Below are positions 1-9,403 of a DNA stretch of 64,000 nt, one piece after another. Position 1 is the first letter of the stretch; every line of letters starts with the position of its first letter. The DNA is from an uncultured Cellulomonas sp. (GTDB lineage Bacteria; Actinomycetota; Actinomycetes; Actinomycetales; Cellulomonadaceae), in assembly GCF_947494015.1 (NCBI RefSeq), contig NZ_CANLTL010000012.1, positions 1 through 64,000 on the forward strand. Reading direction: 5' to 3'. The position numbers and the translations under genes were made by a program. The notes beneath the pieces are model-generated. The model was not told the origin of the DNA, did not search any database, and saw only the letters and a program-made list of their open reading frames with translations.

Positions 1-1
1 G

Positions 2-316
2 GCCCACCGCCCGGACCGGCCCGCCCGGGGGCGGCCACGGCACGGACCGCCGACCCCCGCCGTCCCGGGACCTGCCCCCGGTGCGCCGGCGCCCGCGGCG
101 GCCCGGAGGCCGTTCGCGGCGCCGGCCCCCGCACCGGAGCCCCGTACGCCGGCCCCCGGCCCCTCGCCCGAGGGGCCGGCGTGGCTGCCGCCCACCGCAC
201 CCACGGTCGTCCGGATCGGCCGGGGCGTGTTCGCGCTGACCCCGCGGCAGGCGGCCCGGCTGAGCCGGCGCGTGCGGACCACCTTCGCCGACCGGGTCGT
301 GCGGAGGCTGTCGTGA
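2..316 (+). CDS. 3' end of a proline-rich protein, probable eCIS operon member
   Basis: This reading frame enters from outside the window and ends with TGA at 314-316, so only the last ~104 residues are visible. They are about one third proline and alanine, as in a disordered linker, and end in a short arginine-rich segment with a VVRIGRGVFAL stretch. The stop overlaps the next gene's GTG start as GTGA, which implies one operon with the ATPase and DUF4157 genes downstream. I do not recognise a family from this fragment. A structural or adaptor role in a contractile injection system is inferred from the neighbours only. Confidence 0.6.
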   Translation, partial: AHRPDRPARGRPRHGPPTPAVPGPAPGAPAPAAARRPFAAPAPAPEPRTPAPGPSPEGPAWLPPTAPTVVRIGRGVFALTPRQAARLSRRVRTTFADRVVRRLS

Positions 317-807
317 CCGCGCCCGAGGTCCGGCACCTGCACCGGGTCCTGGCCTCGCTCGACGCCCACCTCGACGGCGGGCTCGACGGGCAGCTCGCGG
401 GCCTGTGCGCCGACCCGGCGGTCGCCGAGGGGCGGGCCGCGCTGACCCGGCTCGTCGACCCGGACCACGCCGCGCGGCTCGCCGACGAGCTCGACCCCCG
501 CGAGGCGGCCTGGCTCGCCGAGGAGCTCCTGCGGCGGTGGGCGGTGCTGGCCCCGCCCGTGCTCGACCCCCAGGCCGGACTGGACCGGACCACCGGGCCG
601 GCCGGCACCCGCCTGACCGTGCGGGTCGTCGGGCTGGATCCGGGCTGGACGGTGGCGTGGACGGGCGCGCAGCCGGACCCGGACGAGCCCGGGACCGCCA
701 CCTGGACCGGCCGGTCGGCCGGGGTGACCGCGCGTGTGCTCGGTCGCGGCCCGGCCGGCCGCGTCGTCCTCGCGGCCCGGTGGGACCCGCCCGGGGAGGC
801 CCCGTGA
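313..807 (+). CDS. Hypothetical protein of the eCIS-like operon (164 aa)
   Basis: I do not recognise this protein. It starts at GTG 313, overlapping the previous stop, and its own stop overlaps the ATPase GTG at 804, so translational coupling on both sides is likely. The first ~80 residues look alpha-helical and acidic. The second half is richer in beta-type, Gly/Thr-rich sequence. There is no signal peptide or membrane segment. Its position just before an Afp15-like ATPase suggests a small accessory or assembly role in the same system. That is inference from context; no catalytic motif is visible. Confidence 0.6.
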   Translation: MTAPEVRHLHRVLASLDAHLDGGLDGQLAGLCADPAVAEGRAALTRLVDPDHAARLADELDPREAAWLAEELLRRWAVLAPPVLDPQAGLDRTTGPAGTRLTVRVVGLDPGWTVAWTGAQPDPDEPGTATWTGRSAGVTARVLGRGPAGRVVLAARWDPPGEAP

Positions 808-3173
808 GCACGTTGCACCCGGTGCTGGCCGACGCGCTGGGCCGGCTCGACGCCCGGCTGCTGCGCGCCTGCGAGCTGGAGGAGCACCGCAGCACGCTGC
901 TGGCCGGGGACGGCCGACCGGGCTGGGCCGGGGTGCGCAACCTCGCCGCCCCGACCGTCGACGACCTCGTCCCGTCCGGCCCCGTCCCGGACGCCCTCGT
1001 CCCCGGCGGGCACCCCGTCCTGGACCGCCTGCGGGCGACCGTGCTGGACGACGTCGGCTGCGACGCGCTCCTGGTCCTGCTCGCCCCGCACGTCGAGCCG
1101 CGCTACGCGTCCCTGTACGCCGTCCTGCAGGACGATCTGGACGAGCACCGCCCGACCGAGCGCCTGCTGATGCTCGTGCTGGACGGCGCCGACCCGGGCC
1201 GTGGCCGGGTGCGCGCCGCCCTGTCCCCCGGCGCCGCGCTGCTGCGCTCCGGCCTGGTCCGGCCGGTGCCCGGCTGGTTCCGCCCGCTGGCCCGCCCGCT
1301 GGACCTGCCCGACGACGTCGTCGAGGCGCTCCTCGGCGCCCCGCACCCGGCGGTCCCCGGAGCCCTGCGCACCCGCTGGACCCGCGGCGCCGCGACCGGC
1401 GCGACCGCGAGCGCGGCGGGCGAGCCGCCGGTCCAGGTGCTGCACGGCGCCGGTGACGTGGTCGGCGCGGCGCGGGCGGCCGTCCCGCCCGACGAGGACG
1501 TCGTCGTGGTGGAGGTCCCGGCCACGCCGGACGGCGCGGCGGTGTGCCGCGCGGCCTGGCGGGTCGGCCTGTGCGCCGGCGCACGGCCGCTGCTGGACCT
1601 GCGCGGCTGGGCGGAGGGCGACGTGCTGCCGGTGGTGGCGGAGGTCGGCGCGCTGGTCCAGGAGGTCGGCGGGACCGCGTGGCTGGGCACCCGGCAGCCG
1701 GTCCCGCTGGCGCTGCCGCACCGGGAGGCGACGTCGCCGGCGTGGCCCGAGCGGCGCGAGACCTGGGTCCGCGGGGCGCGGGCCTGCGGGGTGGACCTCG
1801 CCGACGACGTCGCCGACGCGCTCGCGTCCCGGCACCGCCTGGACGCCGCCGCCGTCCGCGACGTGCTCGACGCCGCCCCCGCGTTCGACCTCGCCACCCT
1901 CAGCGACCTGGCCGGTGCGCTGGTCGGCACCCGGCCGCCGTCGACCCGCCGCACCGCGCTGCGCCACGGCCTCGACCACCTGGTGCTCGCGCCGAGCACG
2001 CGCGAGGCGCTCGACCGGCTGGTGCACTACGTGGCGCGCCGCGACGAGCTCAGCCGGGCGCAGGGGCTGGGTGGGCGGCACCGCACCGAGCACGGGCCGC
2101 TGGTGCTGTTCGCCGGCCGGTCCGGGACCGGCAAGACGGCGGCCGCCGAGGGGGTAGCCCGTGCGCTGGGCCGGCCGATGTTCACCCTTGACCTGTCCCA
2201 GCTGATGAGCAAGTACATCGGGGACACCGAGAAGAACGTCGACGAGGTGCTGCGCGCCGCCGAGCAGACGTCCGGGGTGCTGTTCTGCGACGAGGCCGAC
2301 GCCCTGTTCTCCACCCGGCTGGAGCGGGCGGGCACGGCCGGCGAGCACTTCAGCAACGTCCTGGTCGGGTACCTGCTCCAGCGCATCGAGGAGCACGAGG
2401 GCGTGGTGGTGCTGGCGACCAACCTGCGCCACGCGATCGACGAGGCGTTCCTGCGCCGGTTCCGGTTCCGGATCGAGTTCCCGCTGCCCACCCGGGCGGA
2501 GCGGGAGCGGATCTGGGACCTCATGCTGCCGCCGGGGGTCCCGCGGGCGCCCGGCCTGGCGCTGGGTGAGGTCGCCGGCCGTGACGACATCTCCGGCGGG
2601 GACATCGCCAACGCCGCGCTGCGCGCGATCTTCCTCGCCGACCGCGCGGGCACCCCGGTCACCCAGGGTCTGCTCGAGCGCGCCGTGGCCCTCGAGCTCA
2701 TGGAGCAGGGCCGGCTGTCCCGGCCGGACCCGGGCGACCACCCGCCCCTGGCCGACCGCGGGGTCCTGCTGCGGGCCTTCGTCGAGGCGGTCCAGGCGCA
2801 CCTGCGCGCCGAGCTGCGCGCCCGGTTCCTCAAGGAGATCCACGTGGTGCACGGCTCGCCGTCCGAGGAGCGCCTGGCCGGACGCCGGCCCGCGGTCTCG
2901 TTGACCCTGCTGCGGCTGGCCGCTCCCCGCGGCAACCGCGGCATGCGGGCGGGGTTCGTCGCCTCGGCCTGGTCGGCCTATCCCGAGGAGGAGTACGAGC
3001 TCATCGGCGTGGTGCACGAGGCCCTGGTGGGCCTGGAGCTGACCGACGTCGCGGGACGGGCCGCGACCGTGCGCCTGCACGAGAGCACCGACTTCGACCT
3101 GCTGCACAAGTTCTGGTCGAGCCACGACCGGCCGGTGCAGGCGAGCGTGCTGCTGGACGTGGAGATCGAGTGA
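804..3173 (+). CDS. AAA+ ATPase, Afp15-like, of an extracellular contractile injection system
   Basis: A 789-residue protein starting at GTG 804 (GTGA overlap with the previous stop). The C-terminal half is a classic AAA+ module: Walker A GRSGTGKT at about residues 438-445, Walker B LFCDEAD near 493-499, then a sensor segment VVLATNLRHAIDEAFLRRFRFRIEF with the arginine-finger region. This arrangement matches the ATPase found near the end of eCIS/antifeeding-prophage loci (Afp15 type), thought to act in assembly or sheath/tube processing. The N-terminal ~400 residues are not recognised. The gene overlaps the DUF4157 gene by TGATG, which supports a shared function. It could instead be a general chaperone-like AAA protein, but the neighbour makes eCIS the best reading. 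Confidence 0.75.
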   Translation: MSTLHPVLADALGRLDARLLRACELEEHRSTLLAGDGRPGWAGVRNLAAPTVDDLVPSGPVPDALVPGGHPVLDRLRATVLDDVGCDALLVLLAPHVEPRYASLYAVLQDDLDEHRPTERLLMLVLDGADPGRGRVRAALSPGAALLRSGLVRPVPGWFRPLARPLDLPDDVVEALLGAPHPAVPGALRTRWTRGAATGATASAAGEPPVQVLHGAGDVVGAARAAVPPDEDVVVVEVPATPDGAAVCRAAWRVGLCAGARPLLDLRGWAEGDVLPVVAEVGALVQEVGGTAWLGTRQPVPLALPHREATSPAWPERRETWVRGARACGVDLADDVADALASRHRLDAAAVRDVLDAAPAFDLATLSDLAGALVGTRPPSTRRTALRHGLDHLVLAPSTREALDRLVHYVARRDELSRAQGLGGRHRTEHGPLVLFAGRSGTGKTAAAEGVARALGRPMFTLDLSQLMSKYIGDTEKNVDEVLRAAEQTSGVLFCDEADALFSTRLERAGTAGEHFSNVLVGYLLQRIEEHEGVVVLATNLRHAIDEAFLRRFRFRIEFPLPTRAERERIWDLMLPPGVPRAPGLALGEVAGRDDISGGDIANAALRAIFLADRAGTPVTQGLLERAVALELMEQGRLSRPDPGDHPPLADRGVLLRAFVEAVQAHLRAELRARFLKEIHVVHGSPSEERLAGRRPAVSLTLLRLAAPRGNRGMRAGFVASAWSAYPEEEYELIGVVHEALVGLELTDVAGRAATVRLHESTDFDLLHKFWSSHDRPVQASVLLDVEIE

Positions 3174-6100
3174 TGGCGCGCCACCCGCACCGCACCCTGG
3201 TGCCCGCGGCGCCCCGGCCGAGGGTCGCGGCGGCCGGAGCCCAGCCGGACGGCGTCCCGCCCGTCCTGACGCCGGGGAGGTCGGCGCCGGCGACGTCGGC
3301 GCCGGACCGGCGACGCGCGACCGGAGGCACGGCCACGCGGAGCACGGCGGCGGGCCGCACCCGCGCGCTCACCCCCGAGGCGGACCGCCCCGCGCGCACC
3401 GCACCGGTGCCCGGCCCGACCGGGCGGGGCGCGGCGGACGAGCAGTCAGCCCGGGCCGCGGCCCGCACCGCCCCGGCGGCCCCGGCGCGGTGGGTCCCGG
3501 TCGGGGTGCTCCCGGCGGCGCCGGCCCCGACGCCGGCGCACCCGCTTCCCGGCGGCACGCCGCTGGCCGGCGGCTCGCCGCTCGAGCCGGGCACGACGCT
3601 GCCGCCGGGCACCGCCCAGGGTCTGGCACCACCCGGCGCCCCGCTGCCCGAGGTCCGGGTGCACACCGGCCCGGCCGCCGGCCGCGCCACCCGACTCCTG
3701 GGCGCGGACGCGGTCACCGTGGGGCGGGACATCCTGGTCGCACCCGGGCGCTACGACCCGGCCGGGGCGCGCGGCCGTCGCCTGCTCGCCCACGAGCTCA
3801 CCCACGTGGCGCACCAGACGGCCGGCGGGACCGTGCGCGTGCAGGCCTCGGTCGAGGACGTGCTGCGGTCCACGGTCACCGCCGACTGGGTCCACGAGCT
3901 GGCGGACCCGGACGTCGACCAGGGCATCGGGCTGCTGGTCGGGCAGCTGCGCGAGCTCGACGCGGGCTCCCCCGTCCGGATGGCGGCGCTGGAGAACCTG
4001 CTGACCCTGGCGCTCGAGGCGGACGACCGGGGTCTGGACTCGGCGCCCGCGGCGTGGCGGGGGCTGCAGGAGAACGGCGGCGAGCTCGCCGGGCACGCGC
4101 TCCTCGCCGACCTCGAGTCCCAGCTCGACGTCGCCGCCACGATGCTGGCCGAGCGGTTCCGGGGCCGGTCCGACGCCGCGGTCGAGCGCCTGACCCGGAT
4201 GCGCAACCGGCTGCCGTTCCTCACCGCCGGCGTCGCCCCGGCGATGCGGAGCAGGGTCGAGGCCACCCTGCGCGTCGTCGACGAGCTCGTGCAGATCGGC
4301 CGGGTGACCCCCGACGCGCCACCGGACGTGGAGGCGGCCACCACGGACCTGCTGGCGGCCGGACTGCTCGCCCGGGTCCGGCAGGCGACGACGACGCTCA
4401 TCGCCGCCCTGCGCGCCGCCGTGGAGGCGGTCGGCGCCGGCGCGGAGCACTCCACCCACCGGGCGGCCGTCACCGCGAAGGACGCCTACCTGGACGCCTT
4501 CAGCCAGAGCTTCACCTACACCGTGGGCAAGGCCGAGGCGGACCTGCCCACGACGGCGTCCGTCCCGGTCAGCGAGTACCTGAGCACGCTCGTGGTCTCG
4601 CCGAACCACTGGCGCGGCCACGCCGACGAGTGGACCCGGTTCGGCGAGGCCGCCGCCGCGGCCGCGACCGAGTTCGCCGCCCTGGGCACCCCGCCGAAGC
4701 TGTGGGCCGCCCGGGTCGAGGAGCGGGCGCTGTACCTGCTGGAGCACGGCGACGCCGCCCTGGTCGCCCTGCAGCGGGCGCAGGCCCTGCACCTGGCGTT
4801 CGCCGCGATCGCCTACTCCGCGCGGGTGCGGTACGAGACCTACCACCGCTACCAGATGCACCTGGAGGACGCGGAGCTCGACGGGGCGTTCGCCGTCCTG
4901 GCCCGCGACGCCCTGGACCTGCTCGACGCCACGGGGGCCCCGGACGAGCGGGAGATGGCCCGCATCCAGGGGCGGCTGGTCGGGCGGATCGCGCAGGCCG
5001 AGGAGCGGTTCGAGCAGCTGCGGGACCTCGACACGGCGATCGAGTGGCTCGGCCACATCGTCACGGTGCTCGCCGGCATCGGGGTCATGCGTCTGGGCCT
5101 GGCCGTCCTCGCCCGCGAGGGCACCTGGCTGGCCGGCCGGGCGCTCGCGCCCAGCGCCGTCCGGTTCGTCGTCGGCTCCCTGCTGTTCACCGGCGGGTCG
5201 ACCGTGGCCCGCGCCGCGCTGACCGGGACCCTGCCGTCGCCGGGCGAGGTGGGGCGGCAGGCCGCGATGGACCTGGTGACCTTCGGGCTGCTGCGCGGAG
5301 CGCACGTGCTGGTCGGCGCCGCCTACGCCGCCCAGGGCACGCGGCTGACGACGGCCGGGCTGCGCGCCGGGATGGCCCGGGCCCCGGCCGTCGCGATGCA
5401 CGGCGCCTCGTTCGGGGTGCTGTGGGCGTGGGCCAGCACCCTGGCGCTGGTGCAGGCGCAGGGGCCGCTGGACGTCTCCACGGTCCTGACGACGATGGCC
5501 CGCACCGGGGCCCGCACCGCGCTGGACCTCGTCGTCCTGCACCACGCGATGCGGCTGACCGAGACGCCGCAGACGCCGTCCACGGCGCTGGGCACGACGG
5601 CGGGACGGCAGTGGACGGCGATCCGCGCCGAGGCCCGCGCGGTCGGCGAACGGCTCCAGGAGTGGCTCCGGTCGCCGGAGCGGGACCCCGCGGCCTTCGG
5701 CGACCTCATGCGCGAGAGCCAGGGCATCCTGCTGCGGGCCCGCGAGGTGGTGGGCCGCATGTACGAGCTCAGCGACGCCCAGCGCGCGCAGCTCGACACG
5801 CTCGTCGGGGAGCAGATCCGGCTGCTGGAGACGCTGCGCCAGGGCTCGGCCCTGGGCGTCGAGCAGGTCGGCGACGTGGTGTGGCGGTACCGCGGGGCGG
5901 TCGAGGAGCTCGAGACCTACCTCGGCCGGCTGCAGCGCGACGGGACGGTGGAGTCCTACACCGCCCGGCGCGGCGGGGTGGTCGAGGTCCGCTTCGCCGA
6001 CGGGCGGCTGGCGTGGTTCCACCCGCGCGGCTCCACGGTCCCTGCCGTCGTCGACGTCCCGTCCGGGGTCGCCACGACGTCGGCCGCCGTGCGCTCGGCG

Positions 6101-8158
6101 GCGCCGGACGTCCCGGACCCGGTGCGCGCGGACGCGCTGGTGAACCTGCGCACCCTGCCGCCGGGCCAGGGCGCCCGGGTGGCCGGGGCGCTCGGCCCCC
6201 CGGGGTCGTCGGCGATGGTCACCTGGCTGGCGCGGCCCGACGTCGCGGCGGCGATGCGCGCGACCGACCCCTTCCCGACCGGTCCGCGGATCGTCGCGAT
6301 GCTGGGCGACCTGCCCTCCGCGGTGCAGATCCTCGCCCTGCGGCCGGTGGACCTCCAGGCGTGGTGGCAGGCGCGGCCGAACCGGTCGATGTCGGTCCGC
6401 GAGCTCGCCGACCACCTGCGCGCGATCCAGGCCTTCCGCGGGACGCTCGTGCTGGACGACCCGCTCCAGGCCGCCGCGGAGACGGCCCGGTTCGGCGCGT
6501 CCGTCGAGGGGCGCCGGCTGCACGTCAGCGCCCCCAGCACCGGTCCGACGCTGCGCGCCATGCCGACCGCCGGCAGCCCCACGGTCACCCCGACCGCCCT
6601 GGCCGACCGGATCGAGGCCTACCTGGCGGGCCGGGGCTTCGCCGGTGAGGTGATGACCGAGGTCCGGGTCGCCGGGCAGACCTGGGTGATCCGGGTGCAG
6701 GACGGCGCCCCGGTGCGGGCGTGGCGGTTCGGCGAGGGCCGCGTCCTGATGGAGCTCGAGGAGCCGCTGGACAGCCACGTCGCCGAGCTGCGGCGCGCGG
6801 TCGAGGACGCCGAGCGGCTGGCCACCATGGACCGGGTCCGGGCGACCGAGCGCCTGGCCCGGGTCCGGCCCCTGGTGGAGCGGCTGGACGCGCTGCGCCG
6901 CACCCGCACCCCCGAGCTGCTCGAGCTGCGCGACCTGCTGGAGCGAGCCCAGCCCGACCGGTTCGCCCCGCCCCCGCCGGGGCTCGGGCCGGTGCTCGGG
7001 CCGCCCACCCGGGCGGAGTCCCTGGGCCGGCGCCGGGACGCCGTGGTGGCCCGGGCGGCGCGCCTGGGGCTGGCCCGCACCCCCGCCGAGGCGCCGTCCG
7101 GGGCCGCGCGCGCCGCCGTCGTCGCGGTCGAGGCGCTGCGGGCCCGCAACCCGCGCGGCGCCCGGACGCCGGAGACGCTCGCCGCGATCGAGGGCCAGGC
7201 CGACGTCGCCGAGCAGGCCCTGGACCGGCTGGCCACCGCCGCCCTCGACCGGGCCGTCCAGCGGTTCGGCCAGGACGTGCTCACCCGGGTCCGGCGCGGC
7301 TCGCTGTCCCACCTGAGCGACGTCCAGGTGGGCGAGACGCTCGAGGCGCTGCGCTCGCTGCGCCTCACCCCGCCCGGTGCCACCGGGGGCGCCGCCACGC
7401 CCGACCTGGCCGAGGGCGCCCTGCGCGGGTTCCTGCACGCGGCGCACCCGCCGCAGGGCACCGCGCCGGTGCCGCTGGACCGGATCATCGAGCGCGCCCC
7501 CAGCGCCGCCGAGCGCAACCGTGCGATGGACAGCTTCGGCCGGATCGTGGACCGCACCATCCCCGGCGCGCACGACGTGCTGCGGGCCATGGTCGGCAGC
7601 CGCACCTCGTGGCGCGGCGGGATGTTCGCCCTGGACGTGCTGCGCTACCACGAGGGCACCGGCGACGTCCTGGCCCTGGAGGTGCGTGAGTCCGCGCCCG
7701 ACCCGCTGCGCCCACGCGCGAACGTCCGGGTCTACGACCTCGTCATGCGCAGCGGCGAACGGCTCACCTTCGAGCTCAAGGACTGGTCGCGGTGGTTCGA
7801 GGAGACCGTCCGCAGCCGGACCGGCTCCGACCGGCGCAGCCAGTTCGAGCGGGACGTGCTGCTGCGGACGGACAACCTGGTCAACCTCTCGGGCCTGACC
7901 CGGCTGCACTGGCTGTTCAAGGGTCCCGGGCCGGCGATCGACGGGACGACGAACCCGGTGCAGGTGCACGCGCACATCCGCGGCGTCATGCGCGGCGCCC
8001 TGGAGGACCTCGCCACCGAGTTCGGCCTGGACGCCCCCGCGCGTGCCACCCTGCTGAGCACGTTCGACGGGTACCCCCGGATCATCGAGATCATCGACGT
8101 GGACCCGTCCAACGCCGCCCGGCCCGTGCGCCGGCTCGCCCCGGACCCCGAGCCGTGA
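3173..8158 (+). CDS. DUF4157 giant protein with C-terminal PD-(D/E)xK-like domain, probable eCIS cargo/effector
   Basis: A 1,661-residue protein; ATG 3173 overlaps the ATPase stop. Residues ~1-160 are Pro/Ala/Arg-rich and disordered. Residues ~160-225 form a DUF4157 domain with PEVRVHTG and the metalloprotease-like motif HELTH at about 207-211. DUF4157 is a known frequent partner of eCIS cargo proteins. A long helical middle contains a hydrophobic region (~630-765) that could insert in membranes. The last ~150 residues contain a strand-rich block with LTFELKDW (Glu1534-x-Lys1536) preceded by acidic residues, resembling a PD-(D/E)xK nuclease core. I infer a large injected toxin or tape-like cargo. 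No immunity gene is obvious unless one of the neighbours serves. Confidence 0.7.
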   Translation: MARHPHRTLVPAAPRPRVAAAGAQPDGVPPVLTPGRSAPATSAPDRRRATGGTATRSTAAGRTRALTPEADRPARTAPVPGPTGRGAADEQSARAAARTAPAAPARWVPVGVLPAAPAPTPAHPLPGGTPLAGGSPLEPGTTLPPGTAQGLAPPGAPLPEVRVHTGPAAGRATRLLGADAVTVGRDILVAPGRYDPAGARGRRLLAHELTHVAHQTAGGTVRVQASVEDVLRSTVTADWVHELADPDVDQGIGLLVGQLRELDAGSPVRMAALENLLTLALEADDRGLDSAPAAWRGLQENGGELAGHALLADLESQLDVAATMLAERFRGRSDAAVERLTRMRNRLPFLTAGVAPAMRSRVEATLRVVDELVQIGRVTPDAPPDVEAATTDLLAAGLLARVRQATTTLIAALRAAVEAVGAGAEHSTHRAAVTAKDAYLDAFSQSFTYTVGKAEADLPTTASVPVSEYLSTLVVSPNHWRGHADEWTRFGEAAAAAATEFAALGTPPKLWAARVEERALYLLEHGDAALVALQRAQALHLAFAAIAYSARVRYETYHRYQMHLEDAELDGAFAVLARDALDLLDATGAPDEREMARIQGRLVGRIAQAEERFEQLRDLDTAIEWLGHIVTVLAGIGVMRLGLAVLAREGTWLAGRALAPSAVRFVVGSLLFTGGSTVARAALTGTLPSPGEVGRQAAMDLVTFGLLRGAHVLVGAAYAAQGTRLTTAGLRAGMARAPAVAMHGASFGVLWAWASTLALVQAQGPLDVSTVLTTMARTGARTALDLVVLHHAMRLTETPQTPSTALGTTAGRQWTAIRAEARAVGERLQEWLRSPERDPAAFGDLMRESQGILLRAREVVGRMYELSDAQRAQLDTLVGEQIRLLETLRQGSALGVEQVGDVVWRYRGAVEELETYLGRLQRDGTVESYTARRGGVVEVRFADGRLAWFHPRGSTVPAVVDVPSGVATTSAAVRSAAPDVPDPVRADALVNLRTLPPGQGARVAGALGPPGSSAMVTWLARPDVAAAMRATDPFPTGPRIVAMLGDLPSAVQILALRPVDLQAWWQARPNRSMSVRELADHLRAIQAFRGTLVLDDPLQAAAETARFGASVEGRRLHVSAPSTGPTLRAMPTAGSPTVTPTALADRIEAYLAGRGFAGEVMTEVRVAGQTWVIRVQDGAPVRAWRFGEGRVLMELEEPLDSHVAELRRAVEDAERLATMDRVRATERLARVRPLVERLDALRRTRTPELLELRDLLERAQPDRFAPPPPGLGPVLGPPTRAESLGRRRDAVVARAARLGLARTPAEAPSGAARAAVVAVEALRARNPRGARTPETLAAIEGQADVAEQALDRLATAALDRAVQRFGQDVLTRVRRGSLSHLSDVQVGETLEALRSLRLTPPGATGGAATPDLAEGALRGFLHAAHPPQGTAPVPLDRIIERAPSAAERNRAMDSFGRIVDRTIPGAHDVLRAMVGSRTSWRGGMFALDVLRYHEGTGDVLALEVRESAPDPLRPRANVRVYDLVMRSGERLTFELKDWSRWFEETVRSRTGSDRRSQFERDVLLRTDNLVNLSGLTRLHWLFKGPGPAIDGTTNPVQVHAHIRGVMRGALEDLATEFGLDAPARATLLSTFDGYPRIIEIIDVDPSNAARPVRRLAPDPEP

Positions 8159-8195
8159 GCCGTGACCCGTGAGCCGAGGAGGAGGACCCAGCCCC

Positions 8196-9248
8196 ATGAC
8201 GGACCGACGAGCCCCTGAGGAGCAGCTCGTGGCGCGTGCGGTGAGCGGCGTCCGGGTGGTCGTGGACGACGGTCAGCGCCTGGACCTTCGCCCCGCGCAG
8301 CACGGCATCGTCCCCGACCCCCGCCCGTCGGGGGAGGTCGAGCTCGGCCCCGGCCGCCGCCAGCGGCTGCACCTGTGGCGGGACATGCTGCTGCACCTCG
8401 GCGACCACCGCGTCACCCGCCTCGACGCCCCCGGCACCGCCGACGACGTCGCCCACCTGTTCCCGGCGACCGACGGCGGCCCCCTCGTGCTCACCGAGGA
8501 CCGCGCGCTGCACCGCTGGACCGACCGTGGGCTCGAGCCCTCCGGCCCGCCGCTGCCCGGCGACCCCACCACGGTCAGCGCGCTCGGCCTGGGTCCCCGC
8601 ATGCTCGTGCGCGACTTCGGCGGGCCGCGCACCGAGCTGCGCGCGACGGACACCGGGGCGCACCTGTGGGAGCGCGCCGCGGTCGCCCTCGCGGTGCTGC
8701 CCGTCGGCGGCGCCCTGGTCGGCCTGGACCTGGCCGACCGCACGTCGGTCACCGCCACCGAGCTCGCCGACGGCGCCGAGCGCTGGCGCGCCCGATTCGG
8801 CGTGCGGGTCGACCACCTCGTCGCCGCGGTCGGTGACCGCGTCTGGGTGTCCCTGGACGACGGCCGCCTGCAGGCGCTCGACGTGCGCACCGGCGACGTG
8901 CGCGCGTCGGTCACCGACCCCGCGATCGACGCTCACGCCCGCGGCCCGGTGACCGCGGAGGCGTCGCTCGTGCTGTGCCGGTCGACCGACGTCACCGTCG
9001 TCGACCTCGTCCGCGGCGAGGTGTCCCGGCGCGCGGTCGCCGGGCCGCTCGCCGTCCCGACCTTCGTCCGGGCGACCCCCGACGGCGTGCTCGTGGTCGT
9101 GGACGAGCAGCGGCGGGTCTGGGTGGTCGACCCGGACGGCGCGGCGCGGCACGTGCACACCGCGTCGGGGCTGGTCACCGGTCTGGAGCTGCACGCGGGG
9201 CGCGGGTACGTCCTCACCGCCGAGGGCCGGGTGACCGTCCTGGGGTGA
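8196..9248 (+). CDS. Beta-propeller (PQQ/WD-like repeat) protein
   Basis: A 350-residue protein; ATG 8196 has a strong GAGGAGGA ribosome site about 10 bases upstream, 37 bases after the DUF4157 stop. It is built of ~40-residue repeats in which tryptophan and aspartate recur (for example HLWERAAVALAV, RWRARFGVRVDHL, RVWVSLDDGRLQALDVRTG), typical of PQQ-like or WD-type propeller blades. There is no signal peptide, so it is probably cytoplasmic. It is the last gene of the eCIS-like run. A scaffold, chaperone or immunity role for the preceding giant protein is possible but purely inferred. Confidence 0.6.
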   Translation: MTDRRAPEEQLVARAVSGVRVVVDDGQRLDLRPAQHGIVPDPRPSGEVELGPGRRQRLHLWRDMLLHLGDHRVTRLDAPGTADDVAHLFPATDGGPLVLTEDRALHRWTDRGLEPSGPPLPGDPTTVSALGLGPRMLVRDFGGPRTELRATDTGAHLWERAAVALAVLPVGGALVGLDLADRTSVTATELADGAERWRARFGVRVDHLVAAVGDRVWVSLDDGRLQALDVRTGDVRASVTDPAIDAHARGPVTAEASLVLCRSTDVTVVDLVRGEVSRRAVAGPLAVPTFVRATPDGVLVVVDEQRRVWVVDPDGAARHVHTASGLVTGLELHAGRGYVLTAEGRVTVLG

Positions 9249-9403
9249 GCCGTCGGCGCCGTCGGCGCCGTCGCGTGAGGCGCGCGGCCGGACCGCAGCA
9301 CGGGACGAACCTCGGCGCACCACGCGGGCACGCGGAGACGTCGCGGTTGCTGAGCTCCCCGACCACGCGACCGGGTTCGGCGCACGGCTGACACGGGCGG
9401 GAC

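Noticed and set aside
3446-8197. Very long minus-strand open frame opposite the DUF4157 gene
   Set aside because: It is the mirror frame of a very GC-rich gene. Its translation is low-complexity (Arg/Gly/Pro/Gln-rich) with no domain, while the plus frame has a clear DUF4157 motif and operon overlaps.
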